DNA of 64,000 bases, taken from Clostridium sp. OS1-26 (GTDB lineage: Bacteria; Bacillota; Clostridia; Clostridiales; Clostridiaceae). A program made the translations under genes and the position numbers. The stretch is from contig NZ_CP133264.1 in assembly GCF_030915445.1 (NCBI RefSeq), forward strand, positions 3,505,208 through 3,569,207, written 5' to 3'. This document shows, in pieces, positions 34,384 to 44,107 of the stretch (position 1 is the first letter of the stretch; each line of letters opens with the position of its first letter). The notes beneath the pieces were generated by a model. That model was not told the DNA's origin, did no database searches, and saw nothing but the letters and a program-made list of their open reading frames with translations.

Positions 34384-36947
34384 TTATAAAACTTGATAAA
34401 ACTGCAGTTGAATACTATGGAATAACTATCAATTCAATATTAAGTAGGCTGAAGAGCGATAATGTCAGCATGCCTGCTGGGCAAATTAAGCAGGATAAGA
34501 TAAGCCAATCAATAAGAGTTGTTGGAGAATTTCAAAACATTGATGAGGTAAAGAATGTACTTATACAAACCAATAATGGGGGAAAAGTACGTTTAGGGGA
34601 AATATCGGATATTAAACTAGAATATCCGGAGGCCACTTCCTTAACTAAATTAAATGGTAAAAAAACTATATCTATTGATATTCAAAAGCAGAGTGATGCA
34701 AATGTAGTCGAAGTTGTAAATAATATAAAAGATAAAATGACTGAAATACAAAAAACTACGCCTAAAAATATGAATATAATAACTGCTAGTGATACTACTG
34801 TATTCATAAAGGATTCATTAAATCAAATAAATCACAGCCTTATAGAAGGGGTTATAACAACCGCAATAGTACTATTATTCTTCCTTAAGAGCTGGAGATC
34901 TTCTTTAGTAGTTTTAGTAGCAATACCTACATCACTTATTTCTACATTCTTTATGATGTATGAATTAAAGTTTACGCTAAACATGATGAGTTTGATGGCG
35001 TTATCCTTATGTATAGGTATTCTAGTAGATGACTCTATAGTTGTATTGGAAAACATACAAAGACACTTAGCGCAGGGCAAAAACCCTATAAAAGCTGCTA
35101 TCGAGGGAAGAAAAGAAATTGGAATGGCAGCAGTTGCAATTACTCTTTGTGATGTAGTTGTATTCTTGCCAATTGCATTTATGTCCGGTGTAATAGGCCA
35201 GTACTTTAAGCAGTTTGGACTAACTATAGTTTTTGCAACTTTATTCTCGCTGTTTGTATCCTTTACTATTACACCTATGCTTGCTTCTCGTCTTCTTAAA
35301 AGTAATGATAAAGACAAGAAAAATGCTGGCACAAAGCGTAAAAAACCTCTATTTGGAAAAGTATCTAGCGTAATTAATAGGTTTATGGATACTGCTACTG
35401 AGTCTTATAAAAAAATGCTTATTTGGTCTCTAAATAATAGACTTAAAGTATTAAGTGGTTTAATCATATGTATTATAGCAAGTATTGCACTAGTTCCATT
35501 AGGATTTATAGGTACAGAGTTTATGTCAAATTCTGACCAAAGTGCATTTTCAATTTCAATGACACTCACTCCAGGAACGAATTTAAAACAAACAGATGAA
35601 AAAGCTGCTCAGGTTGACAATTATTTAAAAACTATTAAAGAGGTTAAATATTACTATACACAAGTAAGTGATGCATCTGTAAAAATTAACGTTACATTAT
35701 TTCCTAAAGCAGAACGTAAAAAAAGCCAGACCCAGCTTGCATCACAAGTACGTAGTTGGGGAAAGAAACAACTTACTGGAGTAAACTTTTTCGTATCTGA
35801 GTCTCAAATGGGAGGCGGCGGAGGTGGTGGTTCAAACTCTGCTATAAATATTAAAGTATCTGGTGATAATGCAGATACACTGAAAGACCTATCGAAAAAG
35901 GTTGAAGAGGAAGTTAAATCTGTTAAAGGTACTGTAGATGTAACTAATTCATTAGATGCAAATGATAGTGAACTTAGAGTGAAAATTGACAGACTTGCAG
36001 CAGCTCAGTATGGAGTTTCTGTTTCAGATGTAGCATCAGCCCTAAGAACAGGTATACAAGGTTCCTCAGCAGGTACATATAGAGGCGATGATGATGAATA
36101 TGATATGACCTTAAAATTCATGGATGGACAAATTAAAAGTCCTTCAGATGTAGGGGCCATAAAAATACAAAATTCTTTATCCCAACAAATTTCCTTAGAT
36201 CAAGTTGCGTCTATAGTGGAAGCGGATAGCCCTAAATCAATCAGGAGAGAAAATAGACAAGATGTAGTTACAGTATCAGCAAGTCTTGATGGTAGAGATT
36301 TAGGAAGTGTTAATAAAGATATTAGAAGCAAAATTGCAGCAATGTCTATACCAGTTGGATATTCAGTATCCTATGGAGGAAGCCAAAAGCAAATGGCAGA
36401 TACCTTTGGTACCTTAGCAAAGGCAATAGTCGCATCCGTAGTTCTTGTATATATGATACTGGTAGTATTATATGAATCATTCTTAACTCCACTGGTAAGA
36501 ATGTTGGCATTACCTTGTGCTGTAATAGGAGCTTTACTCATTTTAGCTGTAACCCACAATAGCATAAATATGATGTCTCTGATAGGCTTTATAATGTTGG
36601 ACGGATTAGCATCTAAAAATGGTACATTGTTAATCGACTATACTAATACGCTGATGAAGCAGGGTATGAACTTAAAAGAAGCGCTTATTTCTGCGGGTAC
36701 AACTAGACTAAGGCCAATTATTATGACTTCTTTAACAATGATTGTCGGAATGCTGCCATCGGCATTAGCTTTAGGTGAGGGAAGTGAAACTAGATCAGGT
36801 ATGGCATGGGTTATAATAGGCGGAATGATAGCCTCTACAATATTATCACCTATTATTCTTCCTGTAGTTTACACATTAATGGACGATTTTAAAGATAAAA
36901 TTTTAAAACATCGTAATAAGAAATCATATGTTACGGAGGCAAATTAA
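34378..36947 (+). CDS. RND efflux permease, main part (frame broken)
   Basis: Continues the pump from KQLIIKLDKTAVEYYG onward. It holds the remaining helices and the second porter and docking regions, including the helix 4 charged motif LCIGILVDDSIVVLENIQRH and the C-terminal helix bundle. The first good start in this frame is ATG 34470, which would lose 30 residues and most of a porter subdomain, so separate translation is unlikely to give a working pump. A Gly-rich stretch (MGGGGGGGSNS) interrupts the docking region. The adaptor gene follows 1 base after the stop. Substrates unknown; probably amphipathic compounds. Confidence 0.85.
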
Positions 36948-36948
36948 T

Positions 36949-38169
36949 ATGAAATTTAAAAAATTAAACAAAAAGTGGATTATTGTAGTGATTATTATTG
37001 TTGCCATTGTAGGAGTTGTTGTATCCAAACATGGAAAGAAACAAGTTCCTCAAGTAAAAAAAGAAATACCGAATGTTAAGGTGCAAAAGATAACTACACA
37101 GAATATATCCTCAGAAGTTCAATATGCAGGTAAGCTAGAAGCTGTGAAATCTGTTACTGTAAGCCCTAAAAATCCAGGAAAAGTTGTATCAGTAAATATT
37201 AATGTTGGTGATAAAGTGACTGCTGGACAAAGTCTCTTTACACTTGATACAGCATCAGTTTCTGCAACTCTTCAATCACAGCAGGCCGCCCTTAACTCAG
37301 CAAAAGCTGGTGTAAGTGATGCAATATTAAAATATCAACAGAGCATTGATAAATCACAAATTACATATAATGATGCCAGTAGTTATTATGAGAAAGAAAA
37401 ACAGCTATATGATGCTGGAGCAATATCAAAACAGGAATTAGATAAAGCAAAACTAGCTGTTGATAACGCTTCTGTAGATTTAAAGAATGCTCAAGAGAAC
37501 CTAAATCTTTTACAGCAGAATTCAGGATCTACTCAGGCTGTTGCGTCAGTTGCACAAGCAGAAGCTAATATTAATTCTACACAAGTTCAACTAAATGATT
37601 CCAATATAACAGCGCCTATATCTGGAGTTGTATCCGTTAAAAATGTTGAAGTTGGAACAATTGCTTCAGGAACAGCAGGAACTGTTACTATAATAGATAC
37701 ATCTTCACTTATTTCACAAATAACTGTTCCAGACAAAATTGTAGGCAAGCTTCAAGTTGGTGAGAATGTGCCAGTAGTAATTAACGCATTAGGTGATAAA
37801 GCTATCACAGCAGTTGTAGACAGTATAAGCCCTGATGTAGATAGTAAAAATAATTCTTATATAATAAAGGTAAAAATAGATAACTCTAATGGGGAACTAA
37901 AGGCTGGTATGTTTGCAAAGGTATCAATACCAGATCAGAATAGAGATAACGCTGTAATTGTTCCAAATGAGGCAATAAAAGTAGAGAATGGAGTTAAATA
38001 TCTATATACCGTAGAAAACAGTAAGATTAAAAGAATAGTTGTGGAAACAGGTATAGCTAATGATAAAATCACTGAAATAACAACAGGAACAGTGAAGGCT
38101 GGAATTGAAATTATTACGGAAGGACAAAGTCTTCTAAGTGATGGTCAAAAAGTAAACATAGTTAAATAG
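36949..38169 (+). CDS. RND efflux adaptor (HlyD/membrane fusion family)
   Basis: A 406-residue periplasmic-adaptor-type protein: an N-terminal membrane anchor (about 10-30), a lipoyl-like half-motif (VVSVNINVGDKVTAGQSLFTLD), a helical hairpin (about 100-190), the second lipoyl half (ITAPISGVVSVKNVEVG), then beta-barrel and membrane-proximal domains. In a Gram-positive it probably links the pump to the cell exterior. ATG 36949 behind GGAGG, directly after the permease stop; an in-frame earlier start at 36928 lies inside the permease. Confidence 0.88.
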   Translation: MKFKKLNKKWIIVVIIIVAIVGVVVSKHGKKQVPQVKKEIPNVKVQKITTQNISSEVQYAGKLEAVKSVTVSPKNPGKVVSVNINVGDKVTAGQSLFTLDTASVSATLQSQQAALNSAKAGVSDAILKYQQSIDKSQITYNDASSYYEKEKQLYDAGAISKQELDKAKLAVDNASVDLKNAQENLNLLQQNSGSTQAVASVAQAEANINSTQVQLNDSNITAPISGVVSVKNVEVGTIASGTAGTVTIIDTSSLISQITVPDKIVGKLQVGENVPVVINALGDKAITAVVDSISPDVDSKNNSYIIKVKIDNSNGELKAGMFAKVSIPDQNRDNAVIVPNEAIKVENGVKYLYTVENSKIKRIVVETGIANDKITEITTGTVKAGIEIITEGQSLLSDGQKVNIVK

Positions 38170-38188
38170 TAATTTGAAACTTTATAAA

Positions 38189-38227
38189 TACAGTCATAAG
38201 GTAATTCCTTATGACTGTATTTATTTT
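38189..38227 (+). terminator. Intrinsic terminator of the RND operon
   Basis: TACAGTCATAAGG / CCTTATGACTGTA, then TTTATTTTT. Confidence 0.8.
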
Positions 38228-38287
38228 TATAGAAAAGGAATAATAAGTTAAGTAAAATTATATTCTACAAATGCTGGAGGGAAAAAT

Positions 38288-38563
38288 ATGAAAGATATAA
38301 ATGATGTATTAAAAGATATAAAACAAATTGATGGTCAAGCGGATAGATTAAAGGATATGATATCAAATGCTTACGAAGGTTATGAATATAATGGAGCATC
38401 TGAAGTTATTATAAATAGAGATAAAGGATTAGATAGAATAAATTCAAGTGCTTATAGGGTACAGGTCAACAGTCCTAGTTCTCCTACAATAATAGCTATG
38501 GTTGATGAAGGAAAAGATCATTATGTGGCTACTGTTGTGGATGCCTACATAGAAAATCAGTAG
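38288..38563 (+). CDS. Small conserved-looking protein of unknown function
   Basis: 91 residues, no signal peptide or membrane helix. A helical N-terminal third (MKDINDVLKDIKQIDGQADR) precedes a mixed segment ending IAMVDEGKDHYVATVVDAYIE. ATG start behind GGAGGG, and normal codon use. It stands alone between two hairpins. I recognise no family. Confidence 0.65.
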   Translation: MKDINDVLKDIKQIDGQADRLKDMISNAYEGYEYNGASEVIINRDKGLDRINSSAYRVQVNSPSSPTIIAMVDEGKDHYVATVVDAYIENQ

Positions 38564-38569
38564 AAATTA

Positions 38570-38619
38570 ATACAACAAAGGTTATTTTTCTTGTATAAGA
38601 AAGGTAGCCTTTATTGTAT
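38570..38619 (+). terminator. Composite hairpin, possible terminator
   Basis: Outer arms ATACAAcAAAGG / CCTTTaTTGTAT enclose an inner stem TTTCTT-gtat-AAGAAA. Little T-run follows, so terminator function is uncertain. Confidence 0.45.
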
Positions 38620-38779
38620 TAATTGAAAAATACAACATGCTATGGTAGTATATAGTTAAAAATTTGGTTCTTGTAAACGTTGTAACTGAATTAAAAAAGT
38701 AATAAACGGAACAGGTCAAATAGATTATGTAATATATGAGGGGAAATAAGAAACATTGGCAAAATGGGAGGGTTTAAAT

Positions 38780-40021
38780 ATGTCAAAGTTAGATTTCACT
38801 AAAGAATATTTTACTATGAAAGAAAGTGATGTTGTAGAATATACTAAAACTGTTTTAAAGCTTTTTAAGGAGGATGCAGTTTTAACTTGCAAGGAAATTG
38901 GAGATGGAAACCTTAATTATGTCTTTAGAGTGGTTGATGAGAAAAATAATAAATCTATAATAATAAAACAAGCTGGTCCTGTAGCGAGAATATCTGATGA
39001 ATTTAAACTTTCACCGGATCGCAATAGAATAGAAAGCGAAATACTAAAGCTTCAACATTCACTTGCTAAAGGGTTAGTTCCAGAGGTTTATCACTATGAT
39101 CCTATTATGAATTGCTGTGTAATGGAGGATTTATCTGATCATACAATACTGCGTACAGCATTATTACAGCATAGAAAGTTTCCAATGCTAGTAGATCATA
39201 TAACAACCTACATGGTAAATACTCTATTACTTACTTCAGATATTGTTATGTGTCATAAAGGGAAGAAAGCTCTTGTTAAGAGTTTTATAAATCCTGAGCT
39301 TTGTGAAATTAGTGAAGATTTAGTTTATACTGAGCCATTCTTTAATTGTCAAAGAAACGATATATTCGAGCCAACAAAGGCTGTAGCACAAGAGCTTTTG
39401 TGGAATGATAAAAAGTTTATATTAGAAACAGCAAAATTAAAATTTGAATTCATGACAAATTCTCAGTGTTTAATACATGGTGATCTTCACAGTGGTTCCA
39501 TATTTGTTAAAGAAAATTCCACAAAAGTTATAGATCCTGAATTTGCATTCTATGGTCCAGCGGGGTATGATGTTGGTAATGTTGTAGCACACTTTATATT
39601 TGCACTCATAAATGCTGAAGCTACAATGGAAGAAGGAGCAGAAAAAGATAATTACATATCTTGGATTAAAGAAAGCATTTTAAATACAGTTGATATGTTT
39701 AAAGAGAAATTCAATAAAGCATATGATGAAAATGTAACTGAAAGAGTTGCTAAATATGAAGGTTTTAAAGAATATTACTTAAATAACATTTTAAGAGACA
39801 CAGCAGCGGTTACTGGTTTAGAATTATGTAGAAGAATTTTAGGAATAGCCCATGTAAAGGATATAACAACAATTAAAGATATTGAAAAAAGAGCAGTAGC
39901 TGAAAAGTTCTGTTTAACTTTTGGTAAAGAAGTTGTTATGAATAGGGAAAATATGATAGATGGCAAGAACTATTTAGAACTAATAGAGCACTGCAAGAAG
40001 TTAGGAGGAACATTATGTTAG
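38780..40021 (+). CDS. mtnK: 5-methylthioribose kinase
   Basis: Phosphorylates 5-methylthioribose at C1 in methylthioadenosine salvage. The 413-residue protein has the aminoglycoside-phosphotransferase-like fold, with catalytic loop [13 protein letters not shown] and metal-binding [18 protein letters not shown] take ATG 38780 behind GGGAGGG; TTG 38756 is in frame but its spacing is poor. Its end overlaps mtnA by 7 bases, so the two are translationally coupled. Confidence 0.93.
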   Translation: MSKLDFTKEYFTMKESDVVEYTKTVLKLFKEDAVLTCKEIGDGNLNYVFRVVDEKNNKSIIIKQAGPVARISDEFKLSPDRNRIESEILKLQHSLAKGLVPEVYHYDPIMNCCVMEDLSDHTILRTALLQHRKFPMLVDHITTYMVNTLLLTSDIVMCHKGKKALVKSFINPELCEISEDLVYTEPFFNCQRNDIFEPTKAVAQELLWNDKKFILETAKLKFEFMTNSQCLIHGDLHSGSIFVKENSTKVIDPEFAFYGPAGYDVGNVVAHFIFALINAEATMEEGAEKDNYISWIKESILNTVDMFKEKFNKAYDENVTERVAKYEGFKEYYLNNILRDTAAVTGLELCRRILGIAHVKDITTIKDIEKRAVAEKFCLTFGKEVVMNRENMIDGKNYLELIEHCKKLGGTLC

Positions 40022-41088
40022 AAAATGGACAACTTAATAGTACTATAATTCAGTCGGTAGTACTAGATGACGATAGCAATGCTTTGATAGTATTAGATCA
40101 AACTTTGCTTCCTAATGAAAAGATATTTTTAAGATTAACTAGCCAAAATCAAATATGGGAGGCTATATATTCATTAAGAGTTAGGGGAGCACCGGCCATA
40201 GGTATCGCAGCTGGCTATGGTGCTTATCTTGGAACAAAGGAATCACAAGCAGAAAGCTATGATGAGCTATATGAGGATTTCAAAAAAGTAAAAGAGTATC
40301 TTGCATCTTCAAGGCCTACAGCAGTAAATCTGTTTTGGGCTCTTGATCGAATGGAAAATAGATTTAAGAGAGAAAAAGGAAAGTCTGTACAGGAAGTTAA
40401 AAGAGCTCTTAAAGAAGAATCAGAAAATATAAGAGCAGAAGACGAGGTAGTTTGTAAAAACATAGGAGAGAATGCACTATCTCTATTAAAGAGTGGAATG
40501 GGAATATTAACTCACTGTAATGCAGGAACAGTTGCCACTGCAAAGTATGGAACAGCACTAGCCCCTATATACCTTGGTAAAGAACGAGGTTATGATTTTA
40601 AAGTGTATGCAGATGAAACAAGACCTCTTCTTCAAGGAGCAAGGTTAACGACATGGGAGCTTAAGGAAGCTGGAATTGATGTTACATTAATATGTGACAA
40701 TATGGCTTCAATAGTGATGAAAGAAGAGAAAATTCAAGCAGTTTTGGTTGGCTGTGATAGAGTTGCTGAAAATGGAGATACTGCTAATAAGATTGGAACT
40801 TCAGGGGTGGCGATTTTAGCTAAGCACTATGGAATACCTTTTTATGTTTGTGCACCATTATCTACTATTGATTTAAAATGTAGTACTGGTGAGGATATTC
40901 ACATAGAACTAAGAGCTGATGAAGAAATAACATCAAAGTGGTATGAAAGACCAATGGCTCCAGCAGGAGTAAAAGCCTATAACCCATGTTTTGATGTTAC
41001 AGATAACTCACTAATAACTGCTATAGTAACAGAAAATGGTATAGCATATCCACCATATAGTGAGAGTCTTCCAATACTTTTTAAGTAG
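40015..41088 (+). CDS. mtnA: Methylthioribose-1-phosphate isomerase
   Basis: Converts methylthioribose-1-phosphate to methylthioribulose-1-phosphate, the step after mtnK. The 357-residue protein has the family motifs [32 protein letters not shown] and [18 protein letters not shown]; the last includes the catalytic Asp and the GDTANKIGT loop that separates it from eIF2B. ATG inside the end of mtnK, with AGGAGG just upstream. It is followed 14 bases later by a CoA-disulfide reductase gene. Confidence 0.94.
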   Translation: MLENGQLNSTIIQSVVLDDDSNALIVLDQTLLPNEKIFLRLTSQNQIWEAIYSLRVRGAPAIGIAAGYGAYLGTKESQAESYDELYEDFKKVKEYLASSRPTAVNLFWALDRMENRFKREKGKSVQEVKRALKEESENIRAEDEVVCKNIGENALSLLKSGMGILTHCNAGTVATAKYGTALAPIYLGKERGYDFKVYADETRPLLQGARLTTWELKEAGIDVTLICDNMASIVMKEEKIQAVLVGCDRVAENGDTANKIGTSGVAILAKHYGIPFYVCAPLSTIDLKCSTGEDIHIELRADEEITSKWYERPMAPAGVKAYNPCFDVTDNSLITAIVTENGIAYPPYSESLPILFK

Positions 41089-41102
41089 ATAGGAGTGGTC
41101 TT

Positions 41103-42434
41103 ATGAAGGTTATCGTTATTGGCGGAGTTGCAGCAGGAATGTCTGCTGCTTCTAAAATGAAGAGAGTTGATAGTAGTGCTGAAATTGTAGTTTATGAGAA
41201 GGGTCCATTTGTATCTTATGGTGCTTGCGGACTTCCTTACTATGTATCTGGTATAAATGAAGACTATACTAAGATGATAGCAAGAACTAAAGAAGAGTTT
41301 GAAAAGACAGGAATGAAAATAAATCTTAAACATGAAGTTGTAAAAGTTGAACCAGAAAGTAAGCAGATTTTAGTTAAGGATTTGGAGAATGATAGGCTGT
41401 TTATGGATTCCTATGACAAACTTATGATAGCTACAGGTACTGTACCAGTAGTTCCCCCTCTAAAGGGAAAGGACTTAAAAGGAGTATATGTGCTTAAAAC
41501 CTTGGAAGATGGAATGATACTTAAAAAGGCAGTAGAAGCTCCAGATGTGAAGAATGTAGTAATTGTTGGTGGAGGATACATAGGAATAGAATTGGCAGAA
41601 ACCTTATTATATGCCGGCAAAAATATTAGGGTTGTAGAACTAGCCCCGAGGATATTACAACCTTTTGATTCTGAATTAACAGAAATGGCAACTAATATTA
41701 TGATGGAAGCTGGAGTTAAATTTAATTTAAATGAAAAGGTTGAAGAACTTGTAGGCACAGATAAGGTTACAGGGATAAAAACTGATAAGGAAAGCTATGA
41801 AGCAGATTTGGTTATTTTAGCTATAGGTGTAAGACCTGCTACTAGTTTTTTAAAAGATTCAGGAATAGCCCTTGCTAGAAATGGTGCAGTAGTAATTGAC
41901 AGAGAAATGAGAACTAATATTGCTGACATATACTCAGCGGGAGATTGTGCTGAAGTATACAATAAAGTAAAGGAAGAGAACTCCTTTATACCATTGGGAA
42001 CCACTGCTAACAAGTGCGGAAGGCTGGCAGGTGAAAACATTATAGGTAAGCATAATAAGTATGTGGGGACCCTTGGAAGTTCTGCAATTAAAATTTTAGA
42101 TTATGAATTAGGCAGAACTGGACTATCTGAAAGTGAAGCTAAGGCTTTAGCTATAAACTATAAAACAGTTTTTGTTAAGGCATATGACCACCCAGGATAT
42201 TATCCAGATCCAACGCCTATATGGATTAAGCTTATATATGAAGAAAGAACCAATAGAATTTTAGGTGCTCAAGCTATGGGGAAAAAAGGGGCTGTATTAA
42301 GAGTTGATATGTTTGCTATAGCAATTCATAACAATATGACTACCATGGATTTAGGTATGACGGATTTATGTTATGCGCCTCCTTTTGCAGGAGTGTGGGA
42401 TGCAGTTCATATAGCTTGTAATGCAGCTAAATAA
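41103..42434 (+). CDS. CoA-disulfide reductase / NADH oxidase-like flavoprotein
   Basis: A 443-residue FAD- and NAD(P)H-binding protein: FAD motif GGVAAGMSAA, a single redox cysteine in SYGACGLPYY, NAD motif GGGYIGIELAE, second FAD motif IYSAGDCAEV and a C-terminal dimerisation domain. One active cysteine at this position is typical of CoA-disulfide reductases and NADH oxidases, not glutathione reductase (which has two). It could reduce CoA disulfide, polysulfide or oxygen. It is third in the mtnK-mtnA operon, where an aldolase is often found; a role in sulfur or redox balance is inferred. Confidence 0.85.
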   Translation: MKVIVIGGVAAGMSAASKMKRVDSSAEIVVYEKGPFVSYGACGLPYYVSGINEDYTKMIARTKEEFEKTGMKINLKHEVVKVEPESKQILVKDLENDRLFMDSYDKLMIATGTVPVVPPLKGKDLKGVYVLKTLEDGMILKKAVEAPDVKNVVIVGGGYIGIELAETLLYAGKNIRVVELAPRILQPFDSELTEMATNIMMEAGVKFNLNEKVEELVGTDKVTGIKTDKESYEADLVILAIGVRPATSFLKDSGIALARNGAVVIDREMRTNIADIYSAGDCAEVYNKVKEENSFIPLGTTANKCGRLAGENIIGKHNKYVGTLGSSAIKILDYELGRTGLSESEAKALAINYKTVFVKAYDHPGYYPDPTPIWIKLIYEERTNRILGAQAMGKKGAVLRVDMFAIAIHNNMTTMDLGMTDLCYAPPFAGVWDAVHIACNAAK

Positions 42435-42506
42435 TGATAGAATTGATAAACTGGCAATAAAAGACGCAATCAAATATATATTGTGATGATGAATAAAATA
42501 AGTAAT

Positions 42507-42556
42507 AAAAGGAGTATTTATAGTAATAAGATCTATGAATAGTCCTTTTTCTATTT
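42507..42556 (+). terminator. Intrinsic terminator after the mtnK operon
   Basis: AAAAGGAgTATTtATAG / CTATgAATAgTCCTTTT, ending in TTTTTCTATTT. Confidence 0.65.
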
Positions 42557-42629
42557 CAAGGAAGTAATAAAAATACTCATTAGGGTAACAATGGGTAGTT
42601 GATTTAGTTGCATTAATTATAACAGTAAA

Positions 42630-42666
42630 TTAATAGAGCTAGTTTAATTTAGTCTAGCTCTATTAA
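42630..42666. terminator. Second hairpin, possibly bidirectional terminator
   Basis: TTAATAGAGCTAG / CTAGCTCTATTAA, a perfect 13-bp stem. It lies downstream of both the mtn operon and the convergent small gene at 42790. Confidence 0.55.
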
Positions 42667-42789
42667 CTTTACACTATAAATTCTAAACTATTTATGTTAT
42701 GCAACCTAGATTACATTTTCCATAACTAAACTGATCTTACATAGGTGTATACATACTTAAAATATAATATTTTTAAATTAATCTTAATA

Positions 42790-42894
42790 TCAATCTTTTT
42801 TATTTGTTTTTTTATTATGTTTAGTTCCAGAGTTATTTTCTTTCTTTTCCTTTTCTTGTTGGCTTGCACAAGAAGAACAATGTTTTTCACCCAT
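42790..42894 (-). CDS. Small CxxC protein, 34 residues
   Basis: Starts MGEKHCSSCASQQEKEKK and continues with a Lys/Asn-rich tail. An AGGAGGG ribosome site lies about 10 bases before the ATG. The Cys-x2-Cys pair could bind a metal or be redox active; the rest is very basic and probably disordered. It lies in an 800-base gap and is too short for usual gene-length cut-offs. Function unknown. Confidence 0.6.
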   Translation of the reverse strand: MGEKHCSSCASQQEKEKKENNSGTKHNKKTNKKD

Positions 42895-43237
42895 AGTATT
42901 TATCCCTCCTAAATAAGAATTTAACCATAGTATTACTCTACTATTTTGTTCAATATACAAATTATAATTCTATGAAATTGATAGAAAAAAGAAGCACATC
43001 ATAGTAAAAATTAATATGCGAAGTCTTCTTAAAAAGCGTACTACGTACAATTATAAAAGTATCGCAGATTTTATAGTTCATTAGGCTAATAATACGTAGT
43101 TAATGTATTTACTATAAGTGCAAATATTTTTACAATTAGTATCCTAGTAGTCTATATTGGCTAAATGTGATAAAATTGAATTGATATTAATTATTTAATA
43201 ATATATATTTAAAAAGCCAATTTAGGAGGTCATACGA
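42895..43237. other. Intergenic region upstream of the siroheme reductase gene
   Basis: AT-rich, no credible gene. It contains promoters for two divergent genes by position, but no hexamer pair that I would assert. Confidence 0.3.
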
Positions 43238-43912
43238 ATGAAAACTGATTTATTAGAAAAAGGAGCAATATTACAAAGAGATAAAGAAACATATGCAATA
43301 GCACCACATTTAACTGCTGGAATTGTAACTCCAGATATTTTGAGAACTATTGCAGATGTAGCTGAAAAATATAATGCAGCAGCTATTAAAGTTACTGGAG
43401 CTCAAAGAATTGCATTAGTTGGATTACAAGAAGAGGATTTAGATAATGCTTGGAAAGACTTAGATATGGATCCAGGTGCAGCAATAGGTTTATGTGTAAG
43501 AAGTGTAAAAGTATGTCCAGGCACTACTTTTTGTAAAAGAGGTCTTCAAGATTCAGTAGCAGTTGGATCGAAAATAGATAGTTTATATCATGGTAAAAAG
43601 TTACCTAATAAATTAAAAATAGGTGTAAGTGGTTGTCCTAATAGCTGTTCAGATAGTGCATTTAAGGATATAGGATTAATAGGAGGCGGAAAAGGATGGA
43701 TGTTCTATGTTGGCGGAAAAGGTGGAGCCAAGCCAAGAATAGCAGATAGAATAGCACTTTGTGTACCAGAAGAAAACATATATGACTTAACAGAAAAAAT
43801 TATTCAAGTATATAATGAAAATGCAACTAATAGAGAAAGATTAGGAGATTATATAGACAGAGTAGGATTGGATTCTTTCAAAGAGCAAATAGATCTTAAT
43901 AGTTATTTATAA
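43238..43912 (+). CDS. Small siroheme / iron-sulfur nitrite-sulfite reductase-like protein
   Basis: A 224-residue protein. It has one ferredoxin-like (NIR_SIR_ferr) half (about 1-70) and the siroheme-4Fe4S half, with the four ligand cysteines in CPGTTFC and GCPNSC. This is the size of the low-molecular-weight assimilatory-type sulfite reductases of anaerobes rather than the large enzymes. It probably reduces sulfite, nitrite or a related substrate with ferredoxin. ATG start behind AGGAGG. It is alone, with no siroheme synthesis genes nearby. Confidence 0.85.
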   Translation: MKTDLLEKGAILQRDKETYAIAPHLTAGIVTPDILRTIADVAEKYNAAAIKVTGAQRIALVGLQEEDLDNAWKDLDMDPGAAIGLCVRSVKVCPGTTFCKRGLQDSVAVGSKIDSLYHGKKLPNKLKIGVSGCPNSCSDSAFKDIGLIGGGKGWMFYVGGKGGAKPRIADRIALCVPEENIYDLTEKIIQVYNENATNRERLGDYIDRVGLDSFKEQIDLNSYL

Positions 43913-43922
43913 AATAAAAATT

Positions 43923-43993
43923 AAATGTCATGGACATGCAAAAGTTTGCTATAAAAATTTAGCGATTTTGCATATAGCCCATGACATTTTTTA
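43923..43993 (+). terminator. Long hairpin terminator after the siroheme reductase gene
   Basis: AAATGTCATGG / CCATGACATTT outer stem with an inner GCAAAA / TTTTGC pairing, then TTT. Confidence 0.65.
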
Positions 43994-44020
43994 AATTATA
44001 TAGATAAATAACCTTGATAA

Positions 44021-44107
44021 TTGACTTATATAGAGAGATGTTTCCAAAGCTGAAGCTTGGAAACATAGACCGGAGTATAAGTTAACTTTCGACTTAGCCC
44101 TCTATAC
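44021..44107 (-). repeat. R1 repeat element, copy a (uninterrupted)
   Basis: Contains the hairpin TTTCCAAAGC-tgaa-GCTTGGAAA inside flanks that read, on the minus strand, GTCGAAAGTTAACTTATAC before it and ATAAGTCAA after it. The same about 75-base sequence occurs at 58745-58998, but split by an inserted element, and a partial copy is at 63696-63731. It lies just past the stop of the beta-helix/CWB2 gene and may also end its transcript. Confidence 0.65.

Noticed and set aside
34832..35332. Minus-strand open frame of 166 codons inside the RND permease
   Set aside because: Shadow of the transmembrane region; no start signal and no family resemblance.
38564..38779. SAM or other sulfur riboswitch before mtnK
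   Set aside because: Searched by eye for SAM-I type core features because of the methionine-salvage context; none was found beyond the composite hairpin.
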